Notes: a model not told the origin generated them from the letters alone. A stretch of DNA of 64,000 nt from Corticium candelabrum (GCF_963422355.1 NC_085085.1:4182675-4246674); one strand, 5' to 3'; shown: positions 1 to 11,236, numbered from the stretch's first letter. A program made the numbers and translations.

Positions 1-1197
1 TCTAGTGGCTGCTGTTGATCTAGACCAAACAAAGCATCTGTCATACATCTCTGCCTTCAACATGTGCACATCGAGTGGATGACTGTCTTGGTTGTCGTGT
101 CTCACAGCTCAGTGGGCAACTTTTAATATTGCAGTTTACTTGTTTCAAGCAATGAGCGAGTTCTGTTCTCGTTGTTGCTGTTCACTAGTTCGCAAGCGAA
201 ATCTGGTCATCACAATCATCTGCCAAGTTCTGATCAACTTTGCAGTCATTATTTTTTACATGAATGAAATCGACAAACAATACTCTAATTATGATTTCTT
301 TTTTCGTCGATCACTACAAGATTATGACAAATATACAATCTCTTACCAAGTTAGAAAGATAATCAATAACGTCGAACATACAGAAACCTACAGCGAGACA
401 GAATTTTCTAGTTACTGAAGACGTGAACGTATTGCCGAAATATTTGGACGTTGCGCTTTGAGTCAGACAAATGGATATGGATATTGCTATGACTCTAGTA
501 GGTCATCCACACACGACAACCAGACAACGATCTACAATTCCAGTGGATGCATAATGAATGGTCACGTCAATAGTCCGCACCGTAAGTTTGAAGGAGTACT
601 AATAGCATCAAGCACAGCTTCTCTAAATACTGTTCTTACATTGACATCTGCTTTTTTCTATTTATTTGTGTGTCTACAGCTTCGAAGAGCAGCAAACATA
701 ACGGGAAGATCTGACATACACAAACTTCAAATGCGTTTGAGTGTAATCATTCTAGTAGACACTCTGTGTTGGATTCCTGTGACTGTACTACATTGGATAG
801 CCATTCTTGACAAAGCAAATGTAAATTGGTCAAACGATGTTACTGCAGCAAGTGTTCTTCTCATCTCAATCAGTCCAGCAATTAATCCTCCCATCTACAC
901 ATTTACAGGAAAAAACTTTTACATTCAATTCGCAGGGGAATGAAATGTGACATATCTCTGAAACGGAACAATTCCAGCTACCAAGACGATCACATTAGAG
1001 AAGTTGAACGTTGCAGCTGTATTCCATGTGTTAGATGTGTTCACCGAGATGAAGAGAATGATCCAGACAATTGGAGTACTCAAGATACTTCTGAATGGGA
1101 TTCTGAGCAGAGCAGACTTCTGCCGTCCACCAATGAGTCAAGTGAAACTAGTTAACAGATTCACATCAGCCACTGTTGCATGGCTAAAACAATAAAG
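1..1197 (+). pseudogene. Broken rhodopsin-type (LGR/relaxin-receptor-like) GPCR, 3' part
   Basis: One reading frame holds TM3 to TM7 of a class A receptor. TM3 lies near 85-150, the intracellular loop and TM4 at about 185-265, a long second extracellular loop at 270-590, TM5 near 595-690, TM6 at about 735-810 (containing LVDTLCWIPV) and TM7 near 840-905 with an NPPIY form of NPxxY. The TM6 and TM7 wording resembles leucine-rich-repeat receptors of the LGR/relaxin type. The frame is broken by TGA at 80-82, TGA at 416-418 and a one-base deletion near 930, after which the cytoplasmic tail (RRGMKCDISL) continues in the next frame to a stop at 1153-1155. A polyadenylation signal AATAAA lies at 1191-1196. 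The N-terminal half lies outside the window. Pseudogene is the simplest reading; assembly error is possible for the frameshift. Confidence 0.7.
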
Positions 1198-2069
1198 AGT
1201 AGTCGTTTTCAATGTGCATGTGTCATTAAATTTATTGCTATTGTATGAACGTTTTCTGATAAGATTGTACGCATGCTCACTAGATCACATGTGTTCTAAT
1301 CACAAGATCAAATATCAAATGATATTTGCCATCTGGGAACATTGATGATTACAATTCTAATATTAATTGATATCACCGATCAACAGTGATGCAAACATGT
1401 TTTTAGAGTTTGTTTTTTATCTTTAAAATATTAAAATACACGTTAACAATCACGTTTTGATATCAACAGAATAGTCTAAATTGTTATTGCAATTGTATAC
1501 GACTTAACGATTATTGTTAAAAAATTACCTAATTTAAATATGTATAACACTAACTGTAACAAAAATTGTAATAAATATTTAATTGATTAAAATTAATTTA
1601 GGAATACACTGAGTTATAAATGTTACAATCTACTACTTAGTAGTACTTAGTAGTAATTAGACGCTGTAATGGCGTAGTTACTGCTGAAACGTTATCCAAT
1701 TTTACAAACACGCCAAACTATATTTTTGCCTCCAAAATGTGTGTGTGTGCGTGAGTGCGTGCGTGTGTGTGTGCGCTCATGTGTAATCTTTCTTAATTAA
1801 TTATAATTTAATAATTTTCACTCTCTTGGTAAAAGTTGTTCGCGTGATTATCATCACGTTCTGCACGTGATCACAAGAAATAGGCGTGACATGACAAAAC
1901 ACACTACATTCAGAACGATACATACATCATGCAGGTGCACTGGACAAGCAACAAACCAAGAAGTTGTATTTCGACTGAAACAGAGTACTAGGCTGCAGCT
2001 AACAATTTTGAAAGCAAAAAAATTCTGAATTCTTTAAGAGACAGTTCGCTTGCGTTTACTTGAGATATA
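1198..2069. other. AT-rich intergenic DNA, no gene seen
   Basis: This stretch has no convincing coding frame. It contains a short degenerate (GT)n run near 1739-1778 and a TAGTACTTAGTAG repeat near 1636-1658. Nothing else was recognised. Confidence 0.6.
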
Positions 2070-4347
2070 GCGAATTTGTATAGCAGATGTGCACCATGTC
2101 ATGTATCTATCTATCTAGACATGCACGCGCAAACATGAATACATCTGTTGTTCGACTATAGGCGTGACGTTATGACTAACGTATATCACTTCTTTGTCAA
2201 TTGCCGTTCGAGTCGTGCACGTTTGACCTTTACGTCGCTTGTACTCTCTAGCTGTAGTCTTTCCTTCTAAGCTGCTAACACAAGTGACCTATCGCTATAC
2301 CGGACTGCATAGATGACAGATTCAATAAGCTATTTCAAGTCTTTCTTGACTACCTGCTCTGTGTGGTCAGTTGTGTTGCTATTCTATATTCACATTACTC
2401 TTGTCCGTGCTACTTGTAGAGGAAAAATTGAACTTACCGCGACTGCCACCTATTCATTACTATCTGATGGAAGTCATCAGCACGACTATGATCACAACTT
2501 GAACTGTACTTGGCTTCTACGAGCACCGGCAAGAAGTATTCTACGTCTAGGGTTCACTTCTTTCTCGCTGGAAGCCGCAGACTCCAAGACAGGAAAGTGT
2601 TACGATTACGTGGAGATTGTAGATGGTATGGACTCGTCTGATTCGTTGGGAAGCTACTGCTGTATACTGGCTGGACGTATCTCTCGACCGTTCGTGTCAA
2701 CCAAGTCTAAATGCTGCTCAAGTTTTACACAGACAAAGCTATCTCTGCTCAAGGTTTCACAGTGAGGTACCGGGCAGAAGCCGTGCCAATCAAAGAACCA
2801 AAAATATTTGCCAGCAATGCAAACGTTCTTCATCTAGAAGCTGACGGAAAATTTTTTTACTAAATGGAGAAGTAATTGTGGGAAGCAACAACGTATTGGC
2901 AACCCTCCAACAACTCAACCAATCAATCAACGCACTCGTGTTTGCTTTGGGACACCCTAGTAATACGTCTATACTTCATCCCAAATGCTTTGGCAATTGC
3001 AGCGGTAACGGTATTTGTACTTCCCAGCAACTCAACTGTTGCTGAATGGGTACCGGCTTGCGCCTGCTATCCCGGATATCTCAGACCCACGTGTTCATCG
3101 AGATTGCAAAGTTTAGAAGGCGACGGAAGCGACGGCACCAAAACTATTTCTAAACCGGAGAATTTTGCAACTTGTGTCGCAGTCTTAGGAAATGCATTTG
3201 CAAGCTCTACCGTACTTGCAATGCTGTGCCTTGGATGAAGGACGGAGATGAAATTCTAGTTATTCAAATGCAAGGTCAGAATGCCGGTCTGCATGAGTTC
3301 AATAGAGTTCAAAAGGTTTCCCGTTCGACACTTTATCTCACACATCCACTTGTGCACAACTACTCAACTTCTATCAATACAAGAGCACAAGTGGTCAGAG
3401 TGCCCAACTACTCTGAATTTAGAATCAAGAAAAACGGAAAACTTGTCGCACAAGACTGGAACGGTACGACCGGTGGAGTAGTGATCCTAAGAGCTAAAAC
3501 TTTCACTATTGACGAAGGAGGATCCATTGACGCTGACGAAAAAGGATTTCGTGGTGGCCCTACAAGAGATGGTAGAGGATACTGGAGTGGAGGAACAGGA
3601 GAGTCGTGGCAAGAAATCGGTTTTCCTACAAAAGATATAAATGGTAGGAATGCTGGCGGAGGAGGATCGTCTTACTGTTACTGTAGTGAAGTAGCAGGAG
3701 GAGGAAGTTATGGATCAGTAGGCTTCTCTCCTATAGGGAGCGACACCTATACTTGTGGTACTAGACTGGATGGCCAGTCCGGTTTTGTGTATGGCAGCTC
3801 TAATCTGACAAAACTTTTTCTAGGTTCTGGAGGAGGAGGAGGTTGGAGGAGGAGGAGGTTGGAGGAGGAGGAGGTTGGAGGAGGAGGAGGTTGGAGGAGG
3901 AGGAGGTTGCTCTTATTATACATCAAGCAGCTACCCTATGAGAAGTGGCGGATGTGTTCCAAATTCTGGCTCTAATGGCGGAGGCATCATCTACATCAAC
4001 GCTGCAACAGCGACGCTTACACGGCACGCTAACATCAGCAGGGAATAACAGTGCAAAATCAGCTAGCAAAAGTTGTCCTCAAACCGTCGGTGGACCAGGT
4101 AGTGGTGGTTGGTTCTATATTACTACAGGCGACAACGTTGACTCTAGACGCTGCAACTAGTGTGTTCAATGTCAGTGGAGGAGGCCGTGTCCACGTGTAC
4201 AGCACTACTTACACTGGAACAGGTGGTAATGGAAGAGTTCGAGCGGATTACCAAACTCTAAACGGATATCCACACCATACCGCCAGCGCACAGACAATAC
4301 AGTCGTTATTTCCAGAAATAGGATTTTGGGGAATTGTGTCGCCCTAA
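2070..4347 (+). pseudogene. Dead copy of the CUB-EGF-glycine-rich secreted protein gene
   Basis: This is a tandem paralogue of the intact gene at 7183-9279 and shares about 240 bp of upstream DNA with it. The start codon at 2313 and the signal peptide are kept, and the CUB domain reads well to about 2710. A one-base deletion near 2709 shifts the frame to a stop at 2763-2765. Further damage follows: an extra base near 2855, loss of about 115 bp that encodes the coiled coil in the intact copy (near 2920), a small deletion near 3225, and a 16-bp unit amplified to five copies at 3829-3908 that shifts the frame again. The last segment ends at 4345-4347 with the same C-terminus type as the intact copy. 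The second CUB half-cystine pair is also altered (YCG to YCC). Confidence 0.85.
3829..3908 (+). repeat. Five perfect copies of a 16-bp GGA-rich unit
   Basis: The unit GGAGGAGGAGGAGGTT is repeated five times exactly. The intact paralogue has one copy at 8828-8843. Four extra units add 64 bp, which is not a multiple of three, so this expansion alone breaks the reading frame. Confidence 0.95.
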
Positions 4348-5239
4348 TTGATCACGACGACGGTTCGAGTCAATTATTGAAGAAGCTTTACGCCTGGTTA
4401 GATAAATAACAATGGATGTTCAAAAATCACTCTAATTGATGCATTTAGACACTTTATGGTGAGAAAACTGCTCAGTAGTTTACGCACTAGTACTTGTTAA
4501 TCCGTTCAATTATATGTTGCATAGTAATTACTCTTCAGCGAGACAAAGATTGTAGATATTGGAACAGTTATAGCTAATTAATTAGCTAAACATGACGTAG
4601 GAGACTTACAAATATGCAATTGTTTACACGCAGCTGTGTTTATGTTTGCCAAAAGTGTTTAAGTATACGGCTGACAAAAAATTGGGCCTCGTCTACCACT
4701 CACGCAACGAAAACCTGCTAAACTTTAACGCGCGTTATACCAAAGATTCAACGATAGCTGAAGTCAACGGAACGTCCAGAAGGTCGTACGGTCTCGCAAG
4801 AATCCAATATCTTTTATAGCACATCCACCGTTACAGTGCAGTCGAGCAATCGTGCCAGTTGAGCAGGAAACCGGGAACGTGGGAAATCGGGACCGATGTG
4901 ATTCCCTAGTTCTCGAGATATAGCAAACACACCTGGGAAATGGAACGTAGAAAAACGGTGTGGCTGCTCTTGATTTTCCAGGATATTTGGAACTTCGGTC
5001 TACATTTCTGAATTCCGTTGACCAGGTGCATGCAGTAAGTGCTAATTAATTAATATTTCTGTTTTATTTCAATGTTTTGACTGTAACATGGTACTAATAT
5101 GGTGCCATTCTATCGTATTTTACAAACAAAACGTGCATGGCACGTGCATGCAGACAGCTAGAGCCTAGACAGACAGACAGAGTCAGACAGACAGACATAC
5201 AGACAGATAGACAAACAGTTTATGCTTCAATCACTGCTG
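4348..5239. other. Intergenic DNA between the tandem units
   Basis: No gene was recognised. An interrupted (AGAC)n microsatellite lies at about 5167-5218. The region 5' of it is AT-rich and shows no splice-bounded coding exon. Confidence 0.55.
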
Positions 5240-5595
5240 AATGTCTGAGAAGTTTGCACCTGAATCATAAATTAGAAGTGTAAGGTCAATGTATTGAATT
5301 TAAGGGCATGAAGTCCTGACACGACAATTTTTGGCCATCGATCTAGCTCTGCAGGAAAGATACTAGATCTGGAGTCCAGGACATTGCGGTTGTATACTCT
5401 TGATGCACAACGTGGCAAGTGAAGATGATACAGCAAGCATGCTGCCAGAAGAGATACAGCCAAGACAGATCGAGTTGTTGTTGTTGTTGTCGAAGTAGCT
5501 GCATGCTTCAAGCCAACTTTGGTACTTGGGATCTTTCGTAGATGAGGATGGACAGCTTAAAAATATCTACACAGTCCGTCAGAATTTTAAGTTGA
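5240..5595. repeat. Downstream element shared by both tandem units (copy 1)
   Basis: About 350 bp here align along their whole length with 10040-10390. Shared landmarks are TGGTACTT near the right end, GCATGCTGCCAGAAGAGA in the middle and a GTT-rich run. The spacing to the second copy (about 4.8 kb) matches the spacing of the two CUB genes, so this element belongs to the same tandem duplication. A minus-strand open frame with a signal-anchor-like N-terminus (5511 to 5272) is not preserved in the other copy, so coding is doubtful. Confidence 0.75.
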
Positions 5596-5800
5596 GGTCA
5601 TCTCGGGTGCATAAAATTGCTTTATTATTTACTTGATTCTCGATGTGTTCCTGACTCGTACTGGCGTAGCGTCGGGGCTAGGGGAGCTAAAGCCTTTCCA
5701 ATCTTAGTAGGCGTGTCTAACAACAGCCGTGTGTTTCTCTCAGGTTACCAAACAGTGAGATGAATCTTTGCACATCACACTGTCTCAGTAATGGCGGACG

Positions 5801-5894
5801 TAGTCTCACGCAGTCAGCCGCTCCTCTTTTGGACTTGACCAACGGAAGTCAAAAGGTAGGGGGTGGGGGTGGGGGGGATGACTGCGCGAGACTA
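5801..5894. mobile_element. 94-bp MITE with 9-bp target duplication (Mutator-like)
   Basis: The ends form a 16-bp inverted repeat, TAGTCTCACGCAGTCA at 5801-5816 and TGACTGCGCGAGACTA at 5879-5894, with one mismatch. The flanks are a perfect 9-bp direct repeat, TGGCGGACG, at 5792-5800 and 5895-5903. A 9-bp target duplication is the usual signature of Mutator-like elements. The interior is a G-rich run (5857-5877) with no coding capacity. Confidence 0.85.
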
Positions 5895-5903
5895 TGGCGG
5901 ACG

Positions 5904-6929
5904 CGTTCATAATGTTGAATTATGGGCGTGGCTTAAATTTGCAGTGTCATTGATGCAGCCCCCAAACTTGAAGACCACGCTACCCTGGTGTTCCAGAGAT
6001 AACTCATTTATGGCCTTAAGGGGCGTCCTATGGCTTGCCCTGCTCGCTAATGCCTTGTAGATCACTGGTGTCTGATTTGTGGGAAACCCGTGGACTGCTT
6101 GCTTGATCAGTGCCTTTACAAATGCTCCAGAACGCAACTATGCATGCAGTACTCTCACTAAAGCTCCGTAGACGGATCGAAAGAGTAAACGTGCATGTTT
6201 GGGTTTTGGTCAAGTTACTTACTCTGCCTTCCTCCGACTGCTTGTTCCTTCCCTACAAGTGGTATCCATCTCTTTCTTGTGTTGCTTCTGTTGTGCTTTC
6301 ATAGAGCACATAAAGTGTCGAAAAGCTGCTCGGTCGTCATGTCGTCTCAGCGAGGTTTCGGTTTTCTCACGATGTCGGCTAGTATATTTTTTCTGTGAGG
6401 TGAATTTGGTCAAATGATTCGTCAGTTTCCGTTGTGTTCGCAGTGTTCAACTTGAAGCTTTCAGTGGATGATAACCGATTAAAATAGCTAATTAATGGCC
6501 AAAGCGGTCTAAATACAAACAAGTGACAAGCTGGCACCAATAAAGACGCGCCGTGATAAGTATACAACCATAACTTAGTACGCGTCACAACGCAACAGTT
6601 AGCCTGTCGAATGGTTTACTGTTTCGAAAGCAGTTCCACACACTAAAGTGCTACCATATCATCGTTTAGCTTTTTACAATTTTTTTTGGTTTACATCTAC
6701 CGTATTGTCTCGCATTAATAGCGGCAGGGCTCTTATTAGGACATTGTGGTACTATGTGCTTTTGTACAATGTGATTAGAGAATAGAGTATAAACCATGAA
6801 GGATCGCGAACAAAGGAAACATTATGATAGTTACAGTTCTGATAAAAGTTTGCAGCATTTCTACTAATACATGAGAGTAGTTGTCACAGAAATTTATGTG
6901 TAGAGGAAGCAACCAAATCAGAAACAGAA
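5904..6929. other. Intergenic DNA, no gene seen
   Basis: Only short overlapping frames without splice context are present. No repeat or RNA gene was recognised. Confidence 0.5.
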
Positions 6930-7182
6930 CTATGGCTTGTATAACAGATGTGAACCATCCGCCATGCATTTACTAATCGATCAATAGACAGGCACGTGCA
7001 AACATTTATCATAGATTTGCATATATCTGTTATCAGACTCTAGGCATGCGTCACGTTCGTTGTATGATTAACTTTTAACTTCGCATCGATCGCCGTTGGA
7101 GTCGTCCATTACGTCGCTTGTGCTGTTCGGCTCCTTCTTGGCTGCTAACGCAAGTGAGCTATCGCAATACCGGATTACATAG
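6930..7182 (+). promoter_or_regulatory. Duplicated upstream region of the CUB gene
   Basis: About 250 bp before the start codon align with the same interval before the dead copy (about 2070-2312), for example GCTATCGCAATACCGG against CCTATCGCTATACCGG just before the ATG. The duplication therefore carried its promoter and 5' leader. No TATA box or specific factor site can be called with confidence. Confidence 0.5.
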
Positions 7183-9279
7183 ATGACAAATTCAATAAGC
7201 AACTTCGGGTCTATCTCAACTACCCGCTCTGTGTGGTCAGTTGTCTTGCTATTCTACGTTCACGTTACTCTTGTCAGTGCTACTTGTAGAGGAAGACTCG
7301 AACTCGATGCTACTGCCACCTATTCATCACTATCTGATGGAAGTCATCAGTACGACTATGATCACAACTTGAACTGTACTTGGCTTCTGCGAGCACCTAC
7401 AGGAAGTACTCTACGTCTAGAGTTCACTTCTTTTTCGCTGGAAGCCGCAGACGCCAAGACAGGAAAGTGTTACGATTACGTAGAGATTGTAGATGGTATG
7501 GACTCGGCGTTTTCGTTGGGAAGCTACTGCGGTATACTGGCTGGACGTATTTCTCAACCGTTTTTGTCAACCAAGTCTACAATGCTGCTCAAGTTTTACA
7601 CAGACAAAGCTATCTCTGCTCAAGGCTTTGCGGCAAAGTACCGGACAAAAGCTGTGCCAATCAAAGAACCGAAAATATTTGCGAGCAATACGAAAGATCT
7701 TCATCTAGAAGCTGACGGAAAAATTTTATTAGATGGAGAAGTAGTTGTGGGAAGCAACAACGTCCCATTGTTGGCCACTCTCCAACAGCTGAATCAATCC
7801 ATAACTAATTATACTAATTATCAAAGGCAACCAACAATTGACGACACGCTTAATCGCATCAACCAACTTGAAGAATCACGTGATGACGCACTTAATCGCA
7901 TCAACCAAATCGAAGAATCAATCAACGCACTCGTGTCTTTAGGACGACCTAGCTTGAGTAATACGTCTATCCTTCATCCCAAATGCTCCGGTAATTGTAG
8001 TGGTAACGGCGTTTGTACACTCCAGTACAACTCGACTGCTGCTGCATGGGAACCGGCTTGCTCCTGCTATCCCGGATATCTTAGACCCACGTGTTCCTCG
8101 AGAGTGCAAAATTTGGATGGCGATGGAAGCGACGGCAACAAAATTATTTTAAAGACGGAGAATTTTACAACTTGTGTTGGTCTCTTACAAACTGCATTTG
8201 CAGGTTCTACGGTACTTGCAATTAACTACGTTGTGCCTTGGCTAAAGGACGGAGATGAAATTCTAGTTATTCAAATGCAAGGGCAGACTGCCGGTCTGTA
8301 TGAGTTCCATAGAGTTCAAAAGGTTTCCCGTTCGACACTTCATCTCACACATCCACTTGTGCACAACTACTCAACATCTATCAAGACAAGAGCACAAGTA
8401 GTCAGAGTGCCCAACTACTCTGAATTTAAAATCAAGAAAAACGGAAAACTTGTCGGACAAGGCTGGAATGGTACGAGCGGTGGAGTAGTAGCCATTAGAG
8501 CTAAGACGTTTACTATTGACGAAGGAGGATCCATTGACGCTGACGGAAAAGGTTTTCGTGGTGGCCCAAAAAGAGATGGTGGGGGATCCTGGAGTGGAGT
8601 AACAGGAGAGTCGTGGCAAGTGACAGGTTTTCCTGGAAAAAGTAACAATGCTGGAAATGCTGGCGGAGGCGGATCGTCTTACTGTTACTGTTATGAAGTA
8701 GCTGCAGGAGGAGGAAGTTATGGTTCAGTAGGATTATATCCTATTGGGAGTCCGCCATGTTATCGTAAAGTGCATGGCCAGTCCGGTGCTGTGTACGGCA
8801 GCTCTAATCTGTCAAAACTATTCCTAGGTTCCGGAGGAGGAGGAGGTTGCTCTGCTTACGCATCAAGCAGCAGTCAAATGGGATACGGCAAATGTGTTCC
8901 AAATTCTGGCTCAAATGGCGGAGGTATTATCTACATCGCAACTGCAGCGGCAACGCTACACGGTGCACTAAAATCAGCAGGAAATAATGACATCGCAAAT
9001 GTAACCGGCCGTTGTCGTCAAGCCGTCGGTGGACCAGGTAGTGGTGGTTCTATATGGCTGAAGACACTGGCATTGAATCTAGATGCTGCGACTAGCGTCT
9101 TCAATATTAGTGGAGGAGGCCGTGTCCACATCTACAGCACTAAGTACACGGGAACTGGTGGTAGTGGAAGGGCTCGAGTGGATTACGAAACTCTCAACGG
9201 ATTTCCACACTACACTGCCAGTGCAAAGACAATACGGTCTACATTTCCAAAAATAGGTTATTGGGGAAGTGTGCCCTAG
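7183..9279 (+). CDS. Secreted CUB / coiled-coil / EGF / AgmC-like glycine-rich protein, 698 aa, intronless
   Basis: A single uninterrupted frame starts at an ATG conserved in the dead tandem copy. Residues 1-33 are a signal peptide. A CUB domain spans about 35-153 with the four expected cysteines (C35, C65, C96, C116). A heptad-like stretch at about 218-252 contains LNRIN twice and should form a coiled coil. An EGF-like module at 268-304 has six cysteines. Residues 308-698 are a repetitive Gly/Ser/Thr-rich domain with DGDEILVIQMQG, QVVRVPNYS, GSIDADGKGFRGG, LFLGSGGGGG and NGGGIIYI, a succession I know from myxobacterial AgmC-type extracellular proteins. It is probably an extracellular or matrix adhesin that oligomerises through the coil. 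The function is inferred; the domain calls for CUB and EGF are strong. Confidence 0.9.
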   Translation: MTNSISNFGSISTTRSVWSVVLLFYVHVTLVSATCRGRLELDATATYSSLSDGSHQYDYDHNLNCTWLLRAPTGSTLRLEFTSFSLEAADAKTGKCYDYVEIVDGMDSAFSLGSYCGILAGRISQPFLSTKSTMLLKFYTDKAISAQGFAAKYRTKAVPIKEPKIFASNTKDLHLEADGKILLDGEVVVGSNNVPLLATLQQLNQSITNYTNYQRQPTIDDTLNRINQLEESRDDALNRINQIEESINALVSLGRPSLSNTSILHPKCSGNCSGNGVCTLQYNSTAAAWEPACSCYPGYLRPTCSSRVQNLDGDGSDGNKIILKTENFTTCVGLLQTAFAGSTVLAINYVVPWLKDGDEILVIQMQGQTAGLYEFHRVQKVSRSTLHLTHPLVHNYSTSIKTRAQVVRVPNYSEFKIKKNGKLVGQGWNGTSGGVVAIRAKTFTIDEGGSIDADGKGFRGGPKRDGGGSWSGVTGESWQVTGFPGKSNNAGNAGGGGSSYCYCYEVAAGGGSYGSVGLYPIGSPPCYRKVHGQSGAVYGSSNLSKLFLGSGGGGGCSAYASSSSQMGYGKCVPNSGSNGGGIIYIATAAATLHGALKSAGNNDIANVTGRCRQAVGGPGSGGSIWLKTLALNLDAATSVFNISGGGRVHIYSTKYTGTGGSGRARVDYETLNGFPHYTASAKTIRSTFPKIGYWGSVP

Positions 9280-10039
9280 TGATCGAAACATTGACATATT
9301 GAATCAAAATTTAAGAAATTTACTTCCACGTGTTACTAACGTACATATAAACACCAAATATTTAAAGAAAGCACTTTCAATTACCTACAAACTCTGTATG
9401 TCTAGAAAGCTGCAGAGTAGTATAAATGGTTGACTTTAGTTTGTGCATGCATGCATATGTTAATTCATTTATGATTTTGTTCGTTTACTCTGTTTGGGTG
9501 GTGATGTCAGCTGTTCAAAATTCCTTCTGTAATGCAATTATACGGCACTATTACTGTACGGTACACTGTTTGTAATTTCAGGCATCGTATTTGGATTGCC
9601 TCGCGTAGCCAGACCGGCCGCGTCATATAATTTCGAGAAGAGAGTCTGGCTACGCTAGACTAGGTATTCAAATATACAATGTACTATTATTTTCATCACC
9701 TGACCGCAGGGGCGTAGCGTGACCTCTAGAAATGGGGGCTAAACTTAAAGATGCTGCGGGACACGCCCACCTTTATGATCAAGTTCACTTTTTATTGTTT
9801 CTAATTGACTGATACGGTAGAATCAGTGACAGATCTAGACTGGACCGAAAATAGAGTGGTGTACGTACTATCTAGACAGCTTTGGTCCTCATACGTATTG
9901 ACAGTCCACAATTTTTATGACCACGCCTATAAATGATCATGCCACGATACGCCCTACCTAGTTGTGAAAGCAAATCAGTCCTTGCAAACAACAAAGTTAT
10001 GATGAACTAATGGACTGGACACTGCTGTCTGGGTTAAAT
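9280..10039. other. Intergenic DNA with a small hairpin repeat
   Basis: No gene was seen. A 12-bp inverted repeat (GCGTAGCCAGAC at 9603-9614, GTCTGGCTACGC at 9644-9655) looks like the ends of a tiny foldback element. At 9707-9719 CAGGGGCGTAGCG resembles a transposon terminus, but no partner end was found nearby. Confidence 0.55.
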
Positions 10040-10390
10040 CGTTTTTAAGAAGGTTACACTTGAATCACAAATTAGATGTGCAAGGTTAATGTATTGACTC
10101 CAATGGCAGACCTGATATCACATGTACTTGATGACCACCAGCCAGGAAAGACACTAGAGATCTAGACATCACGGTTGTATACCTTTGGTGCTCAAGGTGG
10201 CAAGTGAAGATGGAGCAGCTGCATGCTGCCAGAAGAGAGGATATAAGGAGAAGAAATACAGTCAAGGGAGATTTGCTGTTGTTGTTGCTGCTGGAGCAGC
10301 TGCCTTATGCAAAACTTTGGTACTTGAGATCTTTGGTAGATAGGATGGACAGCTCAAAATATCTTAATAGTGTATCAGAATTATATTAGG
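10040..10390. repeat. Downstream element shared by both tandem units (copy 2)
   Basis: This is the partner of 5240-5595 and marks the right end of the second tandem unit. Identity is patchy but continuous in order. It is followed directly by unique sequence and a long (CA)n tract. Confidence 0.75.
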
Positions 10391-10587
10391 ACAAAGAACC
10401 TAGAAGGGAAAACAATCAGAATAATTTAAACGATTTAGTGGAAACGAATGGCTGTAATGTTACATTGGAACTACTATTTAAACAAAACGATATCCCCACC
10501 TTTTCTTCACTTCTGCCATGTGCTGAGACCACTGTTGCCTGCTGGAAATGCCCAATATACTTCTAATGCATTGAAGTATCTTGGGCA

Positions 10588-10719
<132 letters not shown>

Positions 10720-10956
10720 GCACGCACATACCCACAAGCACGCACATACGCACACGCACGCACACTACACACGGACAAATGGATATGCCCTTCGGAAAGT
10801 TCCGAAGAGAGCACCCCTCCCTATTTTTATGTAGGGACCTTGACGCTTCTCGGAGTTTTAGGCCGCGCTGACGAATCCCTTGATGCGTGGCCAGAGCGTA
10901 GAAGGACACTGACTTTGGCGCAGCCTCGGGGCTGGACTTCAAGTTCACACGGACCC

Positions 10957-10957
<1 letters not shown>

Positions 10958-11022
<65 letters not shown>
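10958..11022. repeat. (TA)n microsatellite
   Basis: A TA tract of about 65 bp that directly abuts the left end of a mariner-type MITE. TA is the target dinucleotide of that superfamily. Confidence 0.95.
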
Positions 11023-11023
<1 letters not shown>

Positions 11024-11027
<4 letters not shown>

Positions 11028-11236
11028 GTACTGTGCAAAAGTTTTAGGTCACCCTGGTTACTTCACTAATCTGGAGGAAGAATGGACTACAGTCAACAGC
11101 TACAGCTTTATTGTATCACAAACAACAAAAAACATCTTGCATACTACTCACAAGTAATCTTTTAATCTTAGAACTACATTTTCATACAACTTTAGAACAA
11201 TATCTGGGTGACCTAAAACTTTTGCACAGTACTGTA
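11024..11236. mobile_element. Tc1/mariner-type MITE with perfect 31-bp inverted repeats
   Basis: The terminal 31 bases at 11024-11054 are the exact reverse complement of 11206-11236, counting the flanking TA on each side. The ends read CAGTACTGTGCAAAAG, the common mariner-family terminus. The interior (about 150 bp) has no transposase. Perfect ends suggest a recent insertion or a very young family. Confidence 0.9.

Noticed and set aside
80-418. Both in-frame stops in the GPCR are TGA, which could suggest selenocysteine or a changed code
   Set aside because: Other genes in the window end normally on TGA or TAG, a frameshift is also present, and a receptor with two selenocysteines is implausible; CGA or TGG decay is simpler.
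5272-5511. Minus-strand frame with a signal-anchor-like N-terminus
   Set aside because: The frame is not kept in the paralogous segment at 10077-10320, so it is probably chance.
9707-9719. CAGGGGCGTAGCG as the end of another transposon
   Set aside because: No matching inverted end or target duplication was found within several kilobases.
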